Source: Paratinospora sagittata (lineage: Eukaryota > Streptophyta > Magnoliopsida > Ranunculales > Menispermaceae). From it: a DNA stretch of 64,000 bases. The notes beneath the pieces were generated by a model, which ran no database searches, was not told the origin of the DNA, and saw only the letters and a program-made list of their open reading frames with translations. The DNA is taken from assembly GCA_035771175.1 (NCBI GenBank), contig CM069607.1, positions 16,500,001-16,564,000 of the forward strand. Direction: 5' to 3'. Positions within the stretch are counted from its first letter, which is position 1; every line of letters starts with the position of its first letter. This document shows, piece after piece, positions 43,089 to 54,765 of the stretch. Made by a program: the position numbers and the translations under genes.

Positions 43089-44704
43089 TAGAAAAATGAA
43101 AGTTGATCAAACAAACGCCTCACATATTCTAAGATGAACAAGGGTTTGATTTTAAAAAATGGATTCGATTGATCTCAAAGACAACAAAAATTTCATAGGC
43201 ATAACACAAGGAAAGTATCAAAAGTTTAAACTTGTTGTTTAGAATTTCAACCTACAAGACCATGTCTTCTTTTCAATCCTCATTGACAACCAAGCATAAA
43301 AGCCATTCACATGACCATTAATAAATCATATAGATCAATGCAAGCAAGATAGAAACATGACTTCAAAAAGCAAAGCATGAACTTCATATGCTTGCTTTTC
43401 ACACTTCTCTCCACTAATGTAAGATTTACACCAATCAAGATCAATAGGTCTTTGTTAAACTTGTAATGAAAGGCTAAGGGTTAAAGGTATATCAAAATGG
43501 ATAAAATTTAAGTTCAAAGCACCCAAAACATTTTGAAACATAAAACACTCTTGCATACAACCCAGTGCCTTACAAAATGAACCAAACCTACATATTATCC
43601 AAAACTGGATTTTTCAACATTTTTCATTCACATTACCCACATATACACCCCCAAACTTATTTCAGTTCCATACATGGATGAAGAAACATGATTTTTCTTT
43701 TTCTTTTCATTCTTTCCTTTATTTTTCTTTTTTCACATGAAACACAATGTTGAACCTTTTCTCATCACCTTCTCATACATTTTCATTCCATAGCCCAAAT
43801 TCACATATTTTCCCATGCAAAAATAGCCAAAACAAACACAACTCACATTTTTCAGAGTCAAGAGTGCTTAGGTAAAAACAAGGGAAATTTCAATCAAAGG
43901 CCTTGGCTAATCAATTTTGGTGACAATAAATAGGGTAAATGGTTAAAAAATAGGGTGAGTTGGGGTAATATAATAACTAGTTAGGCTTTATGGCTCAATC
44001 TATCCAAAAATGACCTAAATCATATCTCTCATGGTGTGATTCCTAGGATCTCGCCTCAAGAAGTGATCAAACAAGTTCTAGAGTTCAGTTTAAAAATGAG
44101 GTCTAAAGGTACTTAACTTGCATAATCTCAATTTAAGCAAACAAGTGGGACTCATGATCCTAATTTCATGCTCAAAAGTCAACGAGAATGTCCAATAAAC
44201 ATGGCAAAGTAGATCAAACACACAGACTTAAGAGTCTAATCTAGTTTTCCAAGGGTTACACTAAAAAATGAGTGCTAATCCTATCATAGATCATCCATAC
44301 AAGATCAAATCAAATCAAAGCACATAATGGAATATGGAATTATTCATTGATAAAAAAAAAAACAAAAAACAAAAAACAAAACAAAATTTTCAAAATTTTC
44401 ACTAAAGACACCAAGAATTTAAACTTCCCCCCAAACTTAAAGTTGGCATTGTCCTCGATGCAAAAAAAAAGAACAAAAAACATGCACATAAAAAAAGCAA
44501 GATAAAGAGAAGGGTAAAGATACTCCCCTAACCTACGAGGGTAGAAAGCTCCAAAATGCTTTTCTTTCTCTTATTGATGCTGAGGACCCCCAAACTTGAA
44601 TCAAAACATGAAGGGAAAAAAATGAATGTCATTAGTGGGAAGCAAAAACTCAAAATCTATACTACAATAACTAAAATGAAAATAAAACATGAACAAAAAG
44701 ATCA
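43089..44704 (-). other. Athila derivative 3' non-coding region (right arm)
   Basis: No gene. It is the reverse complement of about 39577-41167 with scattered differences and includes the internal block CCCCCCAAACTTAAAG near 44426-44441. Confidence 0.65.
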
Positions 44705-44722
44705 GTTGGGTTGCCTCCCAAC
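44705..44722 (-). other. Conserved stem-loop, right-arm copy
   Basis: GTTGGGTTGCCTCCCAAC on the + strand is the exact reverse complement of the left-arm stem-loop at 39559-39576. Confidence 0.7.
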
Positions 44723-45240
44723 AAGCACTTCTTTATAAGCTAGATTTTCTCTTTTTTTGCTCACGGTGGTTCATAATTGAAGAACATCTCATCTTTCCGG
44801 GTTGGCTTGGCCAAAACATTGCTTCTTTTGACGGCATTTAGCACATGCTTCCACAAAGATCTTCGCATCTTCAAGCAAAGTAGGCTAATCAAAACCATCT
44901 TGAAGGACCTTTAAAGTTGTCCATGTTGCACTAAAATATTTGCCGCAACATGAAGCATGACAGCCATTAAGAATATCTAGTACTCCGTTTTCAAGCAAAC
45001 TTTGCATGGTAGCTTGATTTTTGCATACTTAAAAGAACAAAGGGATCATCCCATTTGTAAAACTTGTTGTCAAGAGAAACATTTTGCTTTTCCACATGGA
45101 ATGCTCCCTCTTGCAACACACTACTCTAAAGAGAACTCAAAGGTGCAAGAACTACACTTTTATATCTTCAAGATTAAATGTAGGAGTTTCATCAATGGAA
45201 CTCTCAAAGGGAAACTCAAAATGCTTCCTTTCCTCAATTT
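44723..45240 (-). pseudogene. Integrase zinc-finger remnant (right arm)
   Basis: On the - strand, FYKWDDP near 45065-45045, then GCHASCCGKYF near 44970-44938 and EDAKIFVEACAKCRQKKQ near 44875-44825. This copy keeps the CCGKYF part that is frameshifted in the left arm. Stops and small indels interrupt it. There is no RT in front and no integrase core behind. Confidence 0.7.
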
Positions 45241-46042
45241 TTACTGATTTTTCAGAATTTGATTGAACCATGTCTTCTCCAAAGGTTCACTTGGACTCAT
45301 CACCATCATGCTCTCTTGAACATTGTTGTCCCTTACATCAACTTTATGGCACGTGCTCTTCTCTTCATCGAGATTTGGAGTATTGTATATTTTGAACTTG
45401 ACTTCTTCATCATTCACTCTCAATGTGAGTGCTCCTCCCTCAACATCTATCAAAGCTCTACCCATGGGGAGGAATGGTCTCCCGAAGATGAGTGGTAGCT
45501 CTTCGTCCTCCTCCATGTCCAACACCACGAAGTCCACCGGAAATATAAACTTATCCACTTTGACTAGCACATCTTCAATAATGCCCCATGGATATGTGAT
45601 TGAACGGTCGGCTAGTTGGAGTGATATAATTGTGGGCTTCACCTCTCCTAATCCAAGCTTCCTGAAAATAGCCAAGGGCATCAAATTAATGCTTGCACCA
45701 AGATCACATAAAACATTATCAAAAGAAGATGAACCAGTAACAAAAGGGATACAAAAAACTCCCTGGATCCTTGAGATTTTGTGGAAGTTTCTTTTGCAAG
45801 ATGGCACTACATTCTTCATTTAGCTTGACTATTTCAAACTCCTCAAGCCTCCTTATCTTGGACATCACATCTTTCATAAACTTGGCATAATTGGGCATCT
45901 CCAAACAGTATGTTGATGTGGATTTTCTTGAAAATATCCAAAAGTTTAGCCGACTGATCATCAAGTTTTTTCTGTGCAAATCTTTTGAAGATACGGGATG
46001 GGAGTTTTGAAGATAGGTGGGTTGTCCGGAAAGCTAAGGCGT
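45241..46042 (-). pseudogene. pro: Athila aspartic protease and gag end (right arm)
   Basis: The open frame 45241-45819 carries the whole protease core: LCDLGASINLMPLAIFRKL, VDFVVLD, LPLIFGRPFL and VEGGALTLRVND. The preceding part (45979-45719 and up to 46042) holds EMPNYAKFMKDVMSKIRRL and the gag-protease linker FKTPIPYL-like region, with one frame change near 45790. The frame is cut at 46042 by the nested element and resumes at 52708. Confidence 0.85.
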
Positions 46043-47425
46043 TGTTGACTGAAAACCGCAAGTGTACGGTGACAGATAGTAGTAATAACCGATGAAGATC
46101 GGGTTGTCGTCCTCTAGGATTTCTTACCTCAACAATTACCGTTTTCCCTAATTTCTAACTTTATTTAGCGATCAAATTATAGAGACTCAAGCATTTAAAT
46201 AACAATTAATTCTAATCAAACGAATAACTATGGAGATAAATCAATATATATGAAAATCTAGATAATCAACTTCACCTAACTTTCAACTATGTAACCTGGA
46301 CATGCTTATTATCAAATCAATTTCCTAGTCTATAAGTCAAAATCCTCACGTCTCTAATTCCCTTTCTCGAGTGCCGAATTAGAACGCATCATTAAAAACA
46401 AGATTCGATCTCTCAATAAAACCCTAATTCCTAACAACCTATTAAACTCCGTGATTTTCCTGCAACTTCATGAAACTTTGTAAACCTTTCGATTCTACAA
46501 CATTTTCATGTCATAATCCCCTATTTCCAACCTAGAAAACCCTCTCTCGAGTGCCACCTTCCAAGTCTAAACTCATTCAATTTCTGATCAAGAAACTGAA
46601 AGCATTAAGCATATGTAATCATGAATAAACTATAGACATTTCATTGATAATAAAATAAATCTAAAATTAAACATAATCTTCAAGTCTAGATCCATCTCCT
46701 CTTTAGAACAATAGATTAGTTCATAGCTTGAATGAAAATAACACAAGACATGGAGAAAACTTCAAAAGTAGACATGAATAGCAAACTAGACAATCTAGAA
46801 CTTGAATCTTTTTCCGAATCTTTGCGTTCCTTCCTCCTAGCCGCCTTGTTCTCTTCTCCAGTGTGTTCTCCTTTTTTAAACCCTAAAGTTTGATATATTA
46901 TCTCCTCCCCAGTTGTCGAGAAAACGTAATTAGAAAGTCCAAAATCCAAAAAATCGTCCAAGTTGCAAAATCGCAACTTGGACCTCAATTAGTGTTGTGG
47001 CGCTCTGTTCCTTCCTTTTTTTCTTTGTGTTTCACCCTTTCAGTGCCTTGCCGCTGCTTTTGAGCGTCGTGGCGCCCAAAACCTTGAAATGTGCCTTGGT
47101 TTTGTAGACTTAGACAAATTTCCACTCTTTTTTGCTTGGGCTCTTCATGCTTCTCCTTTGCACTTTCTTGTACATGTTTTTATCATCCAAAGCCATGACT
47201 AATGCATTCAAACACCTACAAAACAAGCAAAGCAAGTTAATAACACACTTAAATATCAAGTAAATCAAATTATAACTAATAAACTAAGATAATGAAAAAA
47301 ATCCCAATTAATTCCTTAACTAATAAATGTATAAAAACTAACACAAACACATAAAACTAATGCATGAAATGTCTTAAAACATACCTAAAACATGCTCCAA
47401 AACCTATCTAAATATGCAACTATCA
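46043..47425 (-). repeat. 3' LTR of the non-autonomous element
   Basis: 1383 bp; on the - strand TGATAGTTGCATA ... TCAGTCAACA. Contains two CTCTCGAGTGCC motifs, GC-rich GTGGCGCTC and GTCGTGGCGCCC blocks (46992-47095) and a TATA-like GATAATATATC near 46893-46903. The terminal purine block before it reads AGTTTGGAGGTATT. Confidence 0.85.
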
Positions 47426-49068
47426 AATACCTCCAAACTTAGAACTTTGATCGTCCCGAGCAAAGGGAGAACAAAACTAAAACTAAAGATTAACACAACC
47501 CTTCTACAGTCACAATCTCACACAATTAAAGACTTAACTCAACATTATAAAGATATAGTGGCCTAGAAGATCACACCAAAAAGAATATTAACTTCTAGAA
47601 GGAATTTCAAGAGTATAAAATTATCTAGAATTTCAACCCAACTCTCACCAAGTTTCACCTTTGATTCTTTCACACAAATACACAGCTACTCTCATCAAAC
47701 TAATCATGCAAGTCATGAACAAGTGCAAGCAAGTTTAAAATATGAGATCTCATAATATATGGCTTAAGTTGGAATTCCATAGGCAAGTCTTTCACACCAC
47801 TCTCCATTAAATTAGAACACACACCATTCAGAATCAATAGGTCTTTCATAGGTTGTAATGTAAGGCCAAGGTTCAAAGGTAAGGAAAAATAGGAAACATT
47901 GTAGCTCAAAACACTCTAAACACTTTGATCAATTACTAACATCCATTACATTGCATTTGAAACCAAAACCTCTTTTCAACACATATATCCTCTCAAATAT
48001 TCTCATTCTTTTGTTTTCTTTTTATCATCATTCACTTTTATTTTAGAGAATGCTACACCCCCAAACTTGCTTCTTTTCAACACATAGATGTAACTCCTTT
48101 TTCTTCTCTTTTTCATCCTTTCAATATAATCCATAAGCAAACTTCACATTTTTATTTTTCTTCTTTATCACCCTTTTACATATATTTTTTTTATTTTTTT
48201 CTTTCCCATTGTTCTTCCTTCCCAATAATAACACTCCAACATGATCAAAGTGTATAAGGTACATAGGTTGAAAAATAGGGAATTTAAACATGACAAGCTC
48301 AAAGTTCATGATGCATAGGTAACGAAGGAAAAAATATTCAGCTCAAAATGGGAACTATGGATATAATAGAGAATAGAGTAGGCTATTTGGCTCAAGCTTT
48401 TCCAAACATGGCCTAAATAATTTTCATCATGGTGTGTTTTCTAGGATTTCACCTCGAGTGGTGATCAAACTTGTTCTGGAATTCCTAGAGATCTAAGATA
48501 TGACTTAGCAAGCAAAGATCCATTTCAAACAATATTAATCTAATGATAAAAACCATGTACAATTGGTTAAGTTTCTCCAACAAAACTCAACAAAAATGGA
48601 TGAAGCACACAAATATGTAGATACTTTTTACATTCCCTTATAGTTTCATATCTCTAAAGTGTTCTATTTTCATTGGCCCTCCATAAGTAAGTCTAAAGTT
48701 GTAAAAGAATGTGACTACCTAACCTAAACTAATGCATAATCAACTGACATACCATGACCAAAATTTCAAAACTCTCCCCCCAAACTTAAAGCAAGCATTG
48801 TCCTCAATGCAAAAATTATCAAAGAAATAGTAGGAAAAATAGAGGCATATAAGAGAGAAAGGAGTTTAGAAAACCCCTTGAACCAAAATGGGTGAAGATG
48901 GCACATGATGCACGCCATTCGTTTCTCCTAAATGCTCTAAAAAGACCCCCAAACTTGCTTTAGAACCTGAAAAGGGCAAAGGAAACAAATCTGTCAAGGC
49001 ATGAAATTCAAATCCTATACTATAATGACTAAAAAATAATAATAATAAATAAATAAAGCATAAACCGA
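47426..49068 (-). other. 3' non-coding region of the non-autonomous element
   Basis: About 1.6 kb without a gene, related to the 3' regions of the flanking Athila derivatives. The internal block CCCCCCAAACTTAAAGC near 48777-48793 is conserved with 39829 and 44426. Confidence 0.6.
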
Positions 49069-49088
49069 TGGATTGCCTCCCATTCAGC
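49069..49088 (-). other. Variant of the conserved stem-loop
   Basis: On the - strand AATGGGAGGCAATCCATC keeps the AGGCAA loop. One stem pair is changed on both sides (T-A to A-T) and one is G-T, as expected if pairing matters. Confidence 0.5.
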
Positions 49089-49132
49089 GCTTGGTTTAGA
49101 GTCCTCAGCTCGATTTTTTCTTCACGTTTAAA

Positions 49133-50341
49133 TCAAGTGTGTTTCCTTATTATTTCGAGCATCCTCCTATCTTCCTCGTTGTTCAGACTTGATGACGGAC
49201 TCATCGGACTTGTATACATCTCCCACAAAAAATTATACAATTGATTCTTTGGTGGAAACGTGAAGTCCAATGAATCATCACTCCCAACATATGGAAAGAT
49301 GTCATCGAAATATTCAGTTGGTGCTTTCCAAATGTTTAGGCATTGACCACCAAGCATCTCTAAATGGCTTTGAATCTTGTTATCAACCCCCTCAACTTTC
49401 TCTTGAAGTACATGGGCAAACAGATCCTTAAAAGTGAATGCATATTCCTTGACATCCAAACACTCATCCACACTAGTAGGCGCCAATTCATCATATGGCA
49501 TCATAAGCTCACTTGATTGCGCATCCATGGGCACCTCTTGATCATCACACTCAATCACATCTTGTGTGAATATTCATTTCTTCTTTCTTCAAGGCTTCAT
49601 AGCGTTGTATCTCTTCTAGAATAGTCAATTGTCTTGGTGGTGGTGCCATGTCCTGATATACGAAATTAGCCCCCTTGACATCTTCTTCATCACTCATAAA
49701 GGAATCTCCTTGATGTTGAGCATTAAGAGATGAAATGATTTGCCCGATATAACCCTCTATATTTTTCATTGAAGCTTCCATTCTGTCCATTTCACACTCA
49801 TCCCTCTTAATGTTTTCCTCCGTTTTACCATAGAATCATTAAGTAAATCTTCCAAGGACGACTTCTTCTCCACTTGTTTGTAGACATCCGCTTGAGGTTA
49901 CAGCTCATTCCATTGATTATTTAACCTAGGCTCACTCTTATCTGACCTCGCTTCTGATAGATAATTAGTAAGTATATCTTCTAAGAATGGCCTCTTTTCC
50001 ACTTGATTATGGATGCCCGGTAGAGGTTGCAAGATATTCATTTGATTGTCATAAGAGTAGTTCTCATGGTTAGAAATACCCGAATGGTATGGATAGGGTA
50101 AAGGATCACCCATCCAATTATATTCCCAATTGTTACCATAATAAACTTGCTCCATACATGAACTCATTCCTGAATAGCCCATGCTTGCAATCTCCATTCT
50201 CTCTAGAATAGATTGAGATCTTGCCTCAATAAGCTCGAAAACTTGCTGCTGGAGGTAAGATATTGATGCCGACCACTCTTGAATAAGATCAATTGGCCCA
50301 AAACTATATTGAAAAGTTGAGTGATTAAAATTGTACGCCAT
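49133..50341 (-). pseudogene. gag: Gag-derived coding region of the non-autonomous element
   Basis: The ATG at 50341 lies 145 bp after the PBS. The first 147 codons include ISNHENYSYDNQMNILQ, the Athila Gag segment after the zinc knuckle, and VEKRPFLEDIL. A CAA to TAA type stop at about 49899 and a frame change near 49810 lead to the 49551-49790 stretch (MDRMEASMKNIEGYIGQII, the coiled-coil region of Gag). Then 49133-49558 encodes an acidic C-terminus (LDVKEYAFTFKDLFAH, DFTFPPKNQL). A repeated QVEK..LEDxL module occurs twice. No capsid core, zinc knuckle or enzyme is present. With few lesions over about 400 codons, it may once have been translated as a small Gag-like protein. Confidence 0.65.
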
Positions 50342-50485
50342 TTAGAAAAAAAATCAGAAAAATCAGAAAAATAAAAAAAATCAGAAAAATCAGAAAAAAA
50401 TTTAGAAAAATCAGAAAAAAAAATTAATGCTAGATTAAAATCAAAATCAATTACTAACAATATTGATGAAACTAAAGTGAAGCAA

Positions 50486-50503
50486 TCCCCGACAACGGCG
50501 CCA
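50486..50503 (-). other. tRNA-Asp-type primer binding site
   Basis: TGGCGCCGTTGTCGGGGA on the - strand, one base from the plant tRNA-Asp complement, 8 bp inside the 5' LTR end. It is the best-preserved Athila PBS in the window. Confidence 0.88.
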
Positions 50504-50511
50504 AAAAAACT

Positions 50512-52707
50512 TGTTGACTGAAAACTGCAAGTGTACGGTGAAAGATAGTAGTAATAACCGATGAAGATCGGGTTATCGTCCTCTGGGATTGCTTACCTCA
50601 ATAATTACCGTTTTAACTAATTTCTAACTTTATCTAGCGATCAAATTATAGAGAATCAAGTATTTAAATAACAATTAATTCTAATCAAACGAATAACTAT
50701 GGAGATAAATCAATATATATGAAAATCTAGAGAATCAACTTCACCTAACTTTCAATTATGTAACCTAGACATGCTTATTATCAAATCAATTTCCTAGTCT
50801 ATAAGTCAAAATCCTCACGTCTCTAATTCCCTCTCTCGAGTGCTGAATTAGAACGTATCATTAAAAACAAGACTCAATCTCTCGATAACACCCTAATTCC
50901 TAACAACCCATTAAACTCCGTGATTTTCCTACAACTTCATGAAACTTTGTAAACCTTTCAATTCTACAACATTTTCATGTCATAATCCCATATTTCCAAC
51001 CTAGAAAACCCTCTCTCGAGTGCCGCCTTCCAAGTCTAAACTCATTCGATTTGTGATCAAGAAACCAAAAGCAATAAGCATATGAAATCATGAATAAACT
51101 ATAGACATTTCATTGATAATAAAATAAATCTAAAATTAAACCATAATCTTCAAGTTAGGATCCATCTTCTCTCTAGAACAATAGATTAGTTCATAGCTTG
51201 AATGAAAATAGCACAAGACGTGGAGAAAACTTCAAAAGTAAACATGAATAGCAAACTAGACAATCTAGAACTTGAATCTTCTTCTGAATCTTCGCGTTCC
51301 TTCCTCCTAGCCGCCTTGTTCTCTTCTCCAGTGTGTTCTCCTTTTTGAAACCCTAAAGCTTGATATATTATCTCCTCCCTAGATGTCCAAAAAATGTAAT
51401 TAGAAAGTCCAAAATCCAAAAAATCGTCCAAGTTGCAAAATTTCAACTTGGACCTCAGCTAGCACCGTGGCGCTACAACCTCTAGCACACCCTCTCTCGA
51501 GTGCCGTGTTAGATCATATTCATAGGAATTGATCTCGACCTCTTGATAAAGATCTAATTCCTACAAACTCACAAAGATTTGTGATTTCATTAATGACTTC
51601 AAAGGGTCTCAATCTCCTCTCGGTATCACGATAACCTAGGCTATATTTCCCTTGTTTTGATCCAAAGTACTCTCTCTCGAGTGCCGCACCCTAGAACTAA
51701 GTTCATCCAATCCACGATCAAGAGATTGAAAGCATTGACAATGGAGAAATATAAATAAACTATCATAAATTCATTAACAATAAGGAAAGCCCTAAACTAG
51801 AACATAGAATCAAAATTAGGATCCATCTATCCTCTAGATAGATGATCTAGTTCATAACCAAGAAAATAAACATGAAAAACAATGTTGTAAACATGAACAT
51901 GAACAAAGGAAATCAAACTAGAAAAATATTGGATGATGATGAAGAATCTCCTCCTCTTGAACTTGATCTTCTTCTCCTTTTTTCCAAACCCTAGTCATCT
52001 TCGTTCTCCTCTCTATCTTCCTCTATGATCTCTCCTCCTTCGAAAACCCTATATAATTGTCTTTATAGAGCCACAAGTCCATAGGAAGTTGCGATAAGAA
52101 ACTCAAAGTCGAACTAGGAAAGTTCGCAACAAAATTAGAAAGTTTCTATTTTGAATCTCCCATCCGCTTTCTTACTTTCAGTTTATCTTATTTTTATACA
52201 CTCCAAGTCAACCTAAAAATCCTTCCATATTGTATTATTTCAATTCAGGAATCCATAGAAACAAACCACGTCCAATTCGGAGTTAAATTGAGAAAGTTAT
52301 GGCTGAAACAAAAAGGTCGCGCAGTTGGCTTTTAGGTAGAGCCGCGGCGCTCGGAACGTATTTTGGGTGTTTTTCTTGTGGACTTAGCCAATTTTCAGCC
52401 CCTTTTTGACATGTATTCTTCATGCTTCTCCTTTACAACTTTCTTGTACATGTTTTTATCATCCAAAGCCATGACTAATGGATTCAAACACCTACAAAAT
52501 AAAGCAAAGCAAAGCAAGTTAATAACACACTTAAATATCAAGAAAATAAAATTATAACTAATAAACTAAAATAATGAATAAAAACCCAGTTAATTCCTAA
52601 ACTAATAAATGTATAAAAACTAACACAAACACATAAAACTAATGCATGAAATGTCCTAAAACATACCTAAAACATGCTCTAAAACCTATTTAAATATGTA
52701 ACTATCA
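50512..52707 (-). repeat. 5' LTR of the non-autonomous element, enlarged
   Basis: 2196 bp against 1383 bp in the 3' LTR. 50512-51484 and 52370-52707 match the 3' LTR closely. The middle, about 51485-52360, is a second, more divergent version of the LTR centre, so CTCTCGAGTGCCG motifs number four here (near 50830, 51010, 51490, 51670) and two in the 3' LTR. Confidence 0.82.
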
Positions 52708-53720
52708 TGCGCCCCCCTACATAGTCATCTTTCTTTACCTCTTTCCCTTTTTCTTTGGCAACTTCTTTACCCTTGTTCAAATTTTCCTCTTTTTGGACTT
52801 CTTGAGGATCATCTTCTTGAACTTGGGTGAATGATGAATGAGTGGGAGATGAAGAAGGAATAGATGGTGACAAACCACTCTCGATCTCTTTACCACTTCT
52901 CAAATTTATAGCTTTGCACTGTTCTTTATGATTTGTCGCACTGTTACTTGGGAATGAACTTCTTTGTTGTTCCTGTTGGGCACTAATAACTGAAGCAATT
53001 TGCCCCATTTGGACTTCCAAATTCTTGATAAAAGCATTCATGTTCCCCATTTGAGACTTCATATTGCTAACCTTAGACTCGATCTTCTCAAATTTGTTTG
53101 TTGTCTCACCCATGTACTTAACCAAGGCCTCTTCGAGTGATACTTTCCTCTCTTGACTTTGCCCTTGTGAGTTAAAACCCGACGGTGGTTGTAACACGTT
53201 TCTATTGTTGGAATAAGAGAAGTTTTCATGGTTGTGCACACCCGAATAATACTGATTAGGCACTTGACTTGAGCTTGTCCCTTGGTTTCCTCTTTAATCA
53301 TAGAGGCGATTGTTCACAAACTGACATTGTTCATCTTGACCAACCAAACCTTGTGGAACCATATGTGCTGCCGCAATGGATTCAATGGATGATGAAGTTG
53401 AAGATGAAGGATTGCCTTAAAAAGTGGAGACTCTATCAGACAAAGTAGCCATGTGGTGTAGCATTGAAGACATTTGAGCCGATAAAGCTGTTAATTGATC
53501 CACTTCATTCAATCTAGCCACTCTCTTTGTTGGAGCTCTTTCATTTGAGTGTTCATAGGAGTTGGAAGCCATTTCTTCTATCAACATGAAAGCCTCATTC
53601 GTTGTCTTCCCCATGAGAGTGCCACCGGCCGCGGCATCAACCCATGCTCTTGTAGACAAGGTCATGGCATTGTAAAAAATTTGGATTTGAAGCCAATCTT
53701 GATAATCGTGTTGTGGGCAT
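52708..53720 (-). pseudogene. gag: Athila Gag (right arm, 5' part)
   Basis: On the - strand from 53720: YNAMTLSTRAWVDAAAGG, a capsid-end motif (53665-53417), then after a stop near 53420 the region with AAAHMVPQ-like and NHENFSYSNNRNVLQ (53263 on), RKVSLEEALVKYMGE, the coiled-coil part and INLRSGKEIES, finishing KKDDYVGGR at 52712. It continues in 46042 across the nested element. The N-terminal third of gag is missing, because an LTR in the other orientation begins at 53721. Confidence 0.82.
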
Positions 53721-54765
53721 TGATAAATTGAGTTTTAGTAGTTAGTTTGCATGTTAATTTGATAGACTTTTAGGTACATTTGCTTAGTTTTTAGATATTT
53801 TTGCATGAATTACATACTTAGTTGTTTTAGGTTCATTTAGGCTTTTATAGATTTTTATCATGAATAAATGACATTTTAATACTTGTTCATATCATAGAAG
53901 TCATATACTTTGAGTGCAATTCATTTTACTTAATACTTTGATTAATTGCATAGAATTTACAATTGTTTATACTTTGTTTTGTAGGTAAATAAAGAGCTTA
54001 AAAATGGGTTGAAACAAGACTCAAATGGTGTTCAAAAGAAGTCAAGAACATGTGCAAGAAGTAAGCAAAAGGTGGAGAAAAATGGCTAAGTCCACAAACC
54101 ACCACCACCATGGCGCCCAAATGCAGACGTATAGAGTGGTGGATGCCCGAGAGTGGAGATTTGTAGGATTTTGTGTTTTGTGCGAATTTTTATGCCCATT
54201 TTGGTCATTTGACCCACTTAAGTGTATAACTCGTGTTTAGGGTTAAAAACTAGGAGAGGAAGAGATTAGGATGAGTTTTAGGGTGTGGAAAAGGAGGCAA
54301 GAAAAGAAGAGGAAAAACTTGAAAACTTGAAGAAACCAAGAGGAGGAAGAGGATTAAACCACATGTTTCTAACCTTGTTTTCCTAATCTTTGTACTTTGT
54401 AATGTTTTATTCCGTAGTTTTATATCTTTTTCATCTTGTATCCATGACTTTGAACATGAGCCAAATTCTTAATCTAGAGTTTTGATTAATCTATGTTGGA
54501 TTCTATGGTTTGATTATCATTGTTTATGTGTTTTTCATTAATTTATTGGGTTTATTTACAATTTTCTATACTTAATGCCTTTAAATTGTTGGCCACTCTT
54601 TAAATGACTTTAGATTCGATTTCTTACACTCAAGAGAGGTGTTATCGAATAAGAAAATGAACATTGTGACCTAGGTTAGTAGTATTGAGTCGAGAGACCT
54701 ACGAATTCCTTTGAAATCATCCAAAATGAATTTCAAAAGTACTTTGTCTGTGATCATCAAAATAT
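53721..54765 (+). repeat. Athila-family LTR fragment, inverted to its neighbours
   Basis: Starts TGATAAATTGAGTTTTAG and matches the reverse complement of the LTR at 59096-60465. It includes the ATGGCGCCC motif (54110) and a TATAACTCG box near 54222. It is cut at about 54765, some 450 bp before its end, where Athila pol on the - strand begins. The 71-codon frame at 54025 is not a known protein. Confidence 0.78.

Larger units (their letters stand above)
43089..46042 (-). mobile_element. Athila-family derivative, right inverted arm (3' part)
   Basis: On the - strand: gag end, protease, integrase zinc-finger remnant, stem-loop and 3' non-coding region, ending abruptly at 43089 some 37 bp before where the LTR should start. 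It is the inverted counterpart of about 38245-41167. Its 5' half continues at 52708-53720, on the far side of the nested non-autonomous element. Confidence 0.8.
46043..52707 (-). mobile_element. Complete non-autonomous Athila-type element (Gag-only)
   Basis: Both LTRs, a near-perfect tRNA-Asp-type PBS, a short coding region and a 3' non-coding region, all on the - strand; total 6665 bp. It is inserted in the gag of the right-arm Athila copy. Flanks are GCGCA on one side and ACGCC on the other, each one change from a common GCGCC, a decayed 5-bp target duplication. There is no protease, RT, RNase H or integrase, so it would depend on another Athila element. Confidence 0.85.

Noticed and set aside
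50203..50460. 85-codon frame near the PBS of the Gag-only element
   Set aside because: Its Phe/Ser/Asp repeats come from a simple AATCAGAAA repeat (50345-50420); the real start is the ATG at 50341 in another frame.
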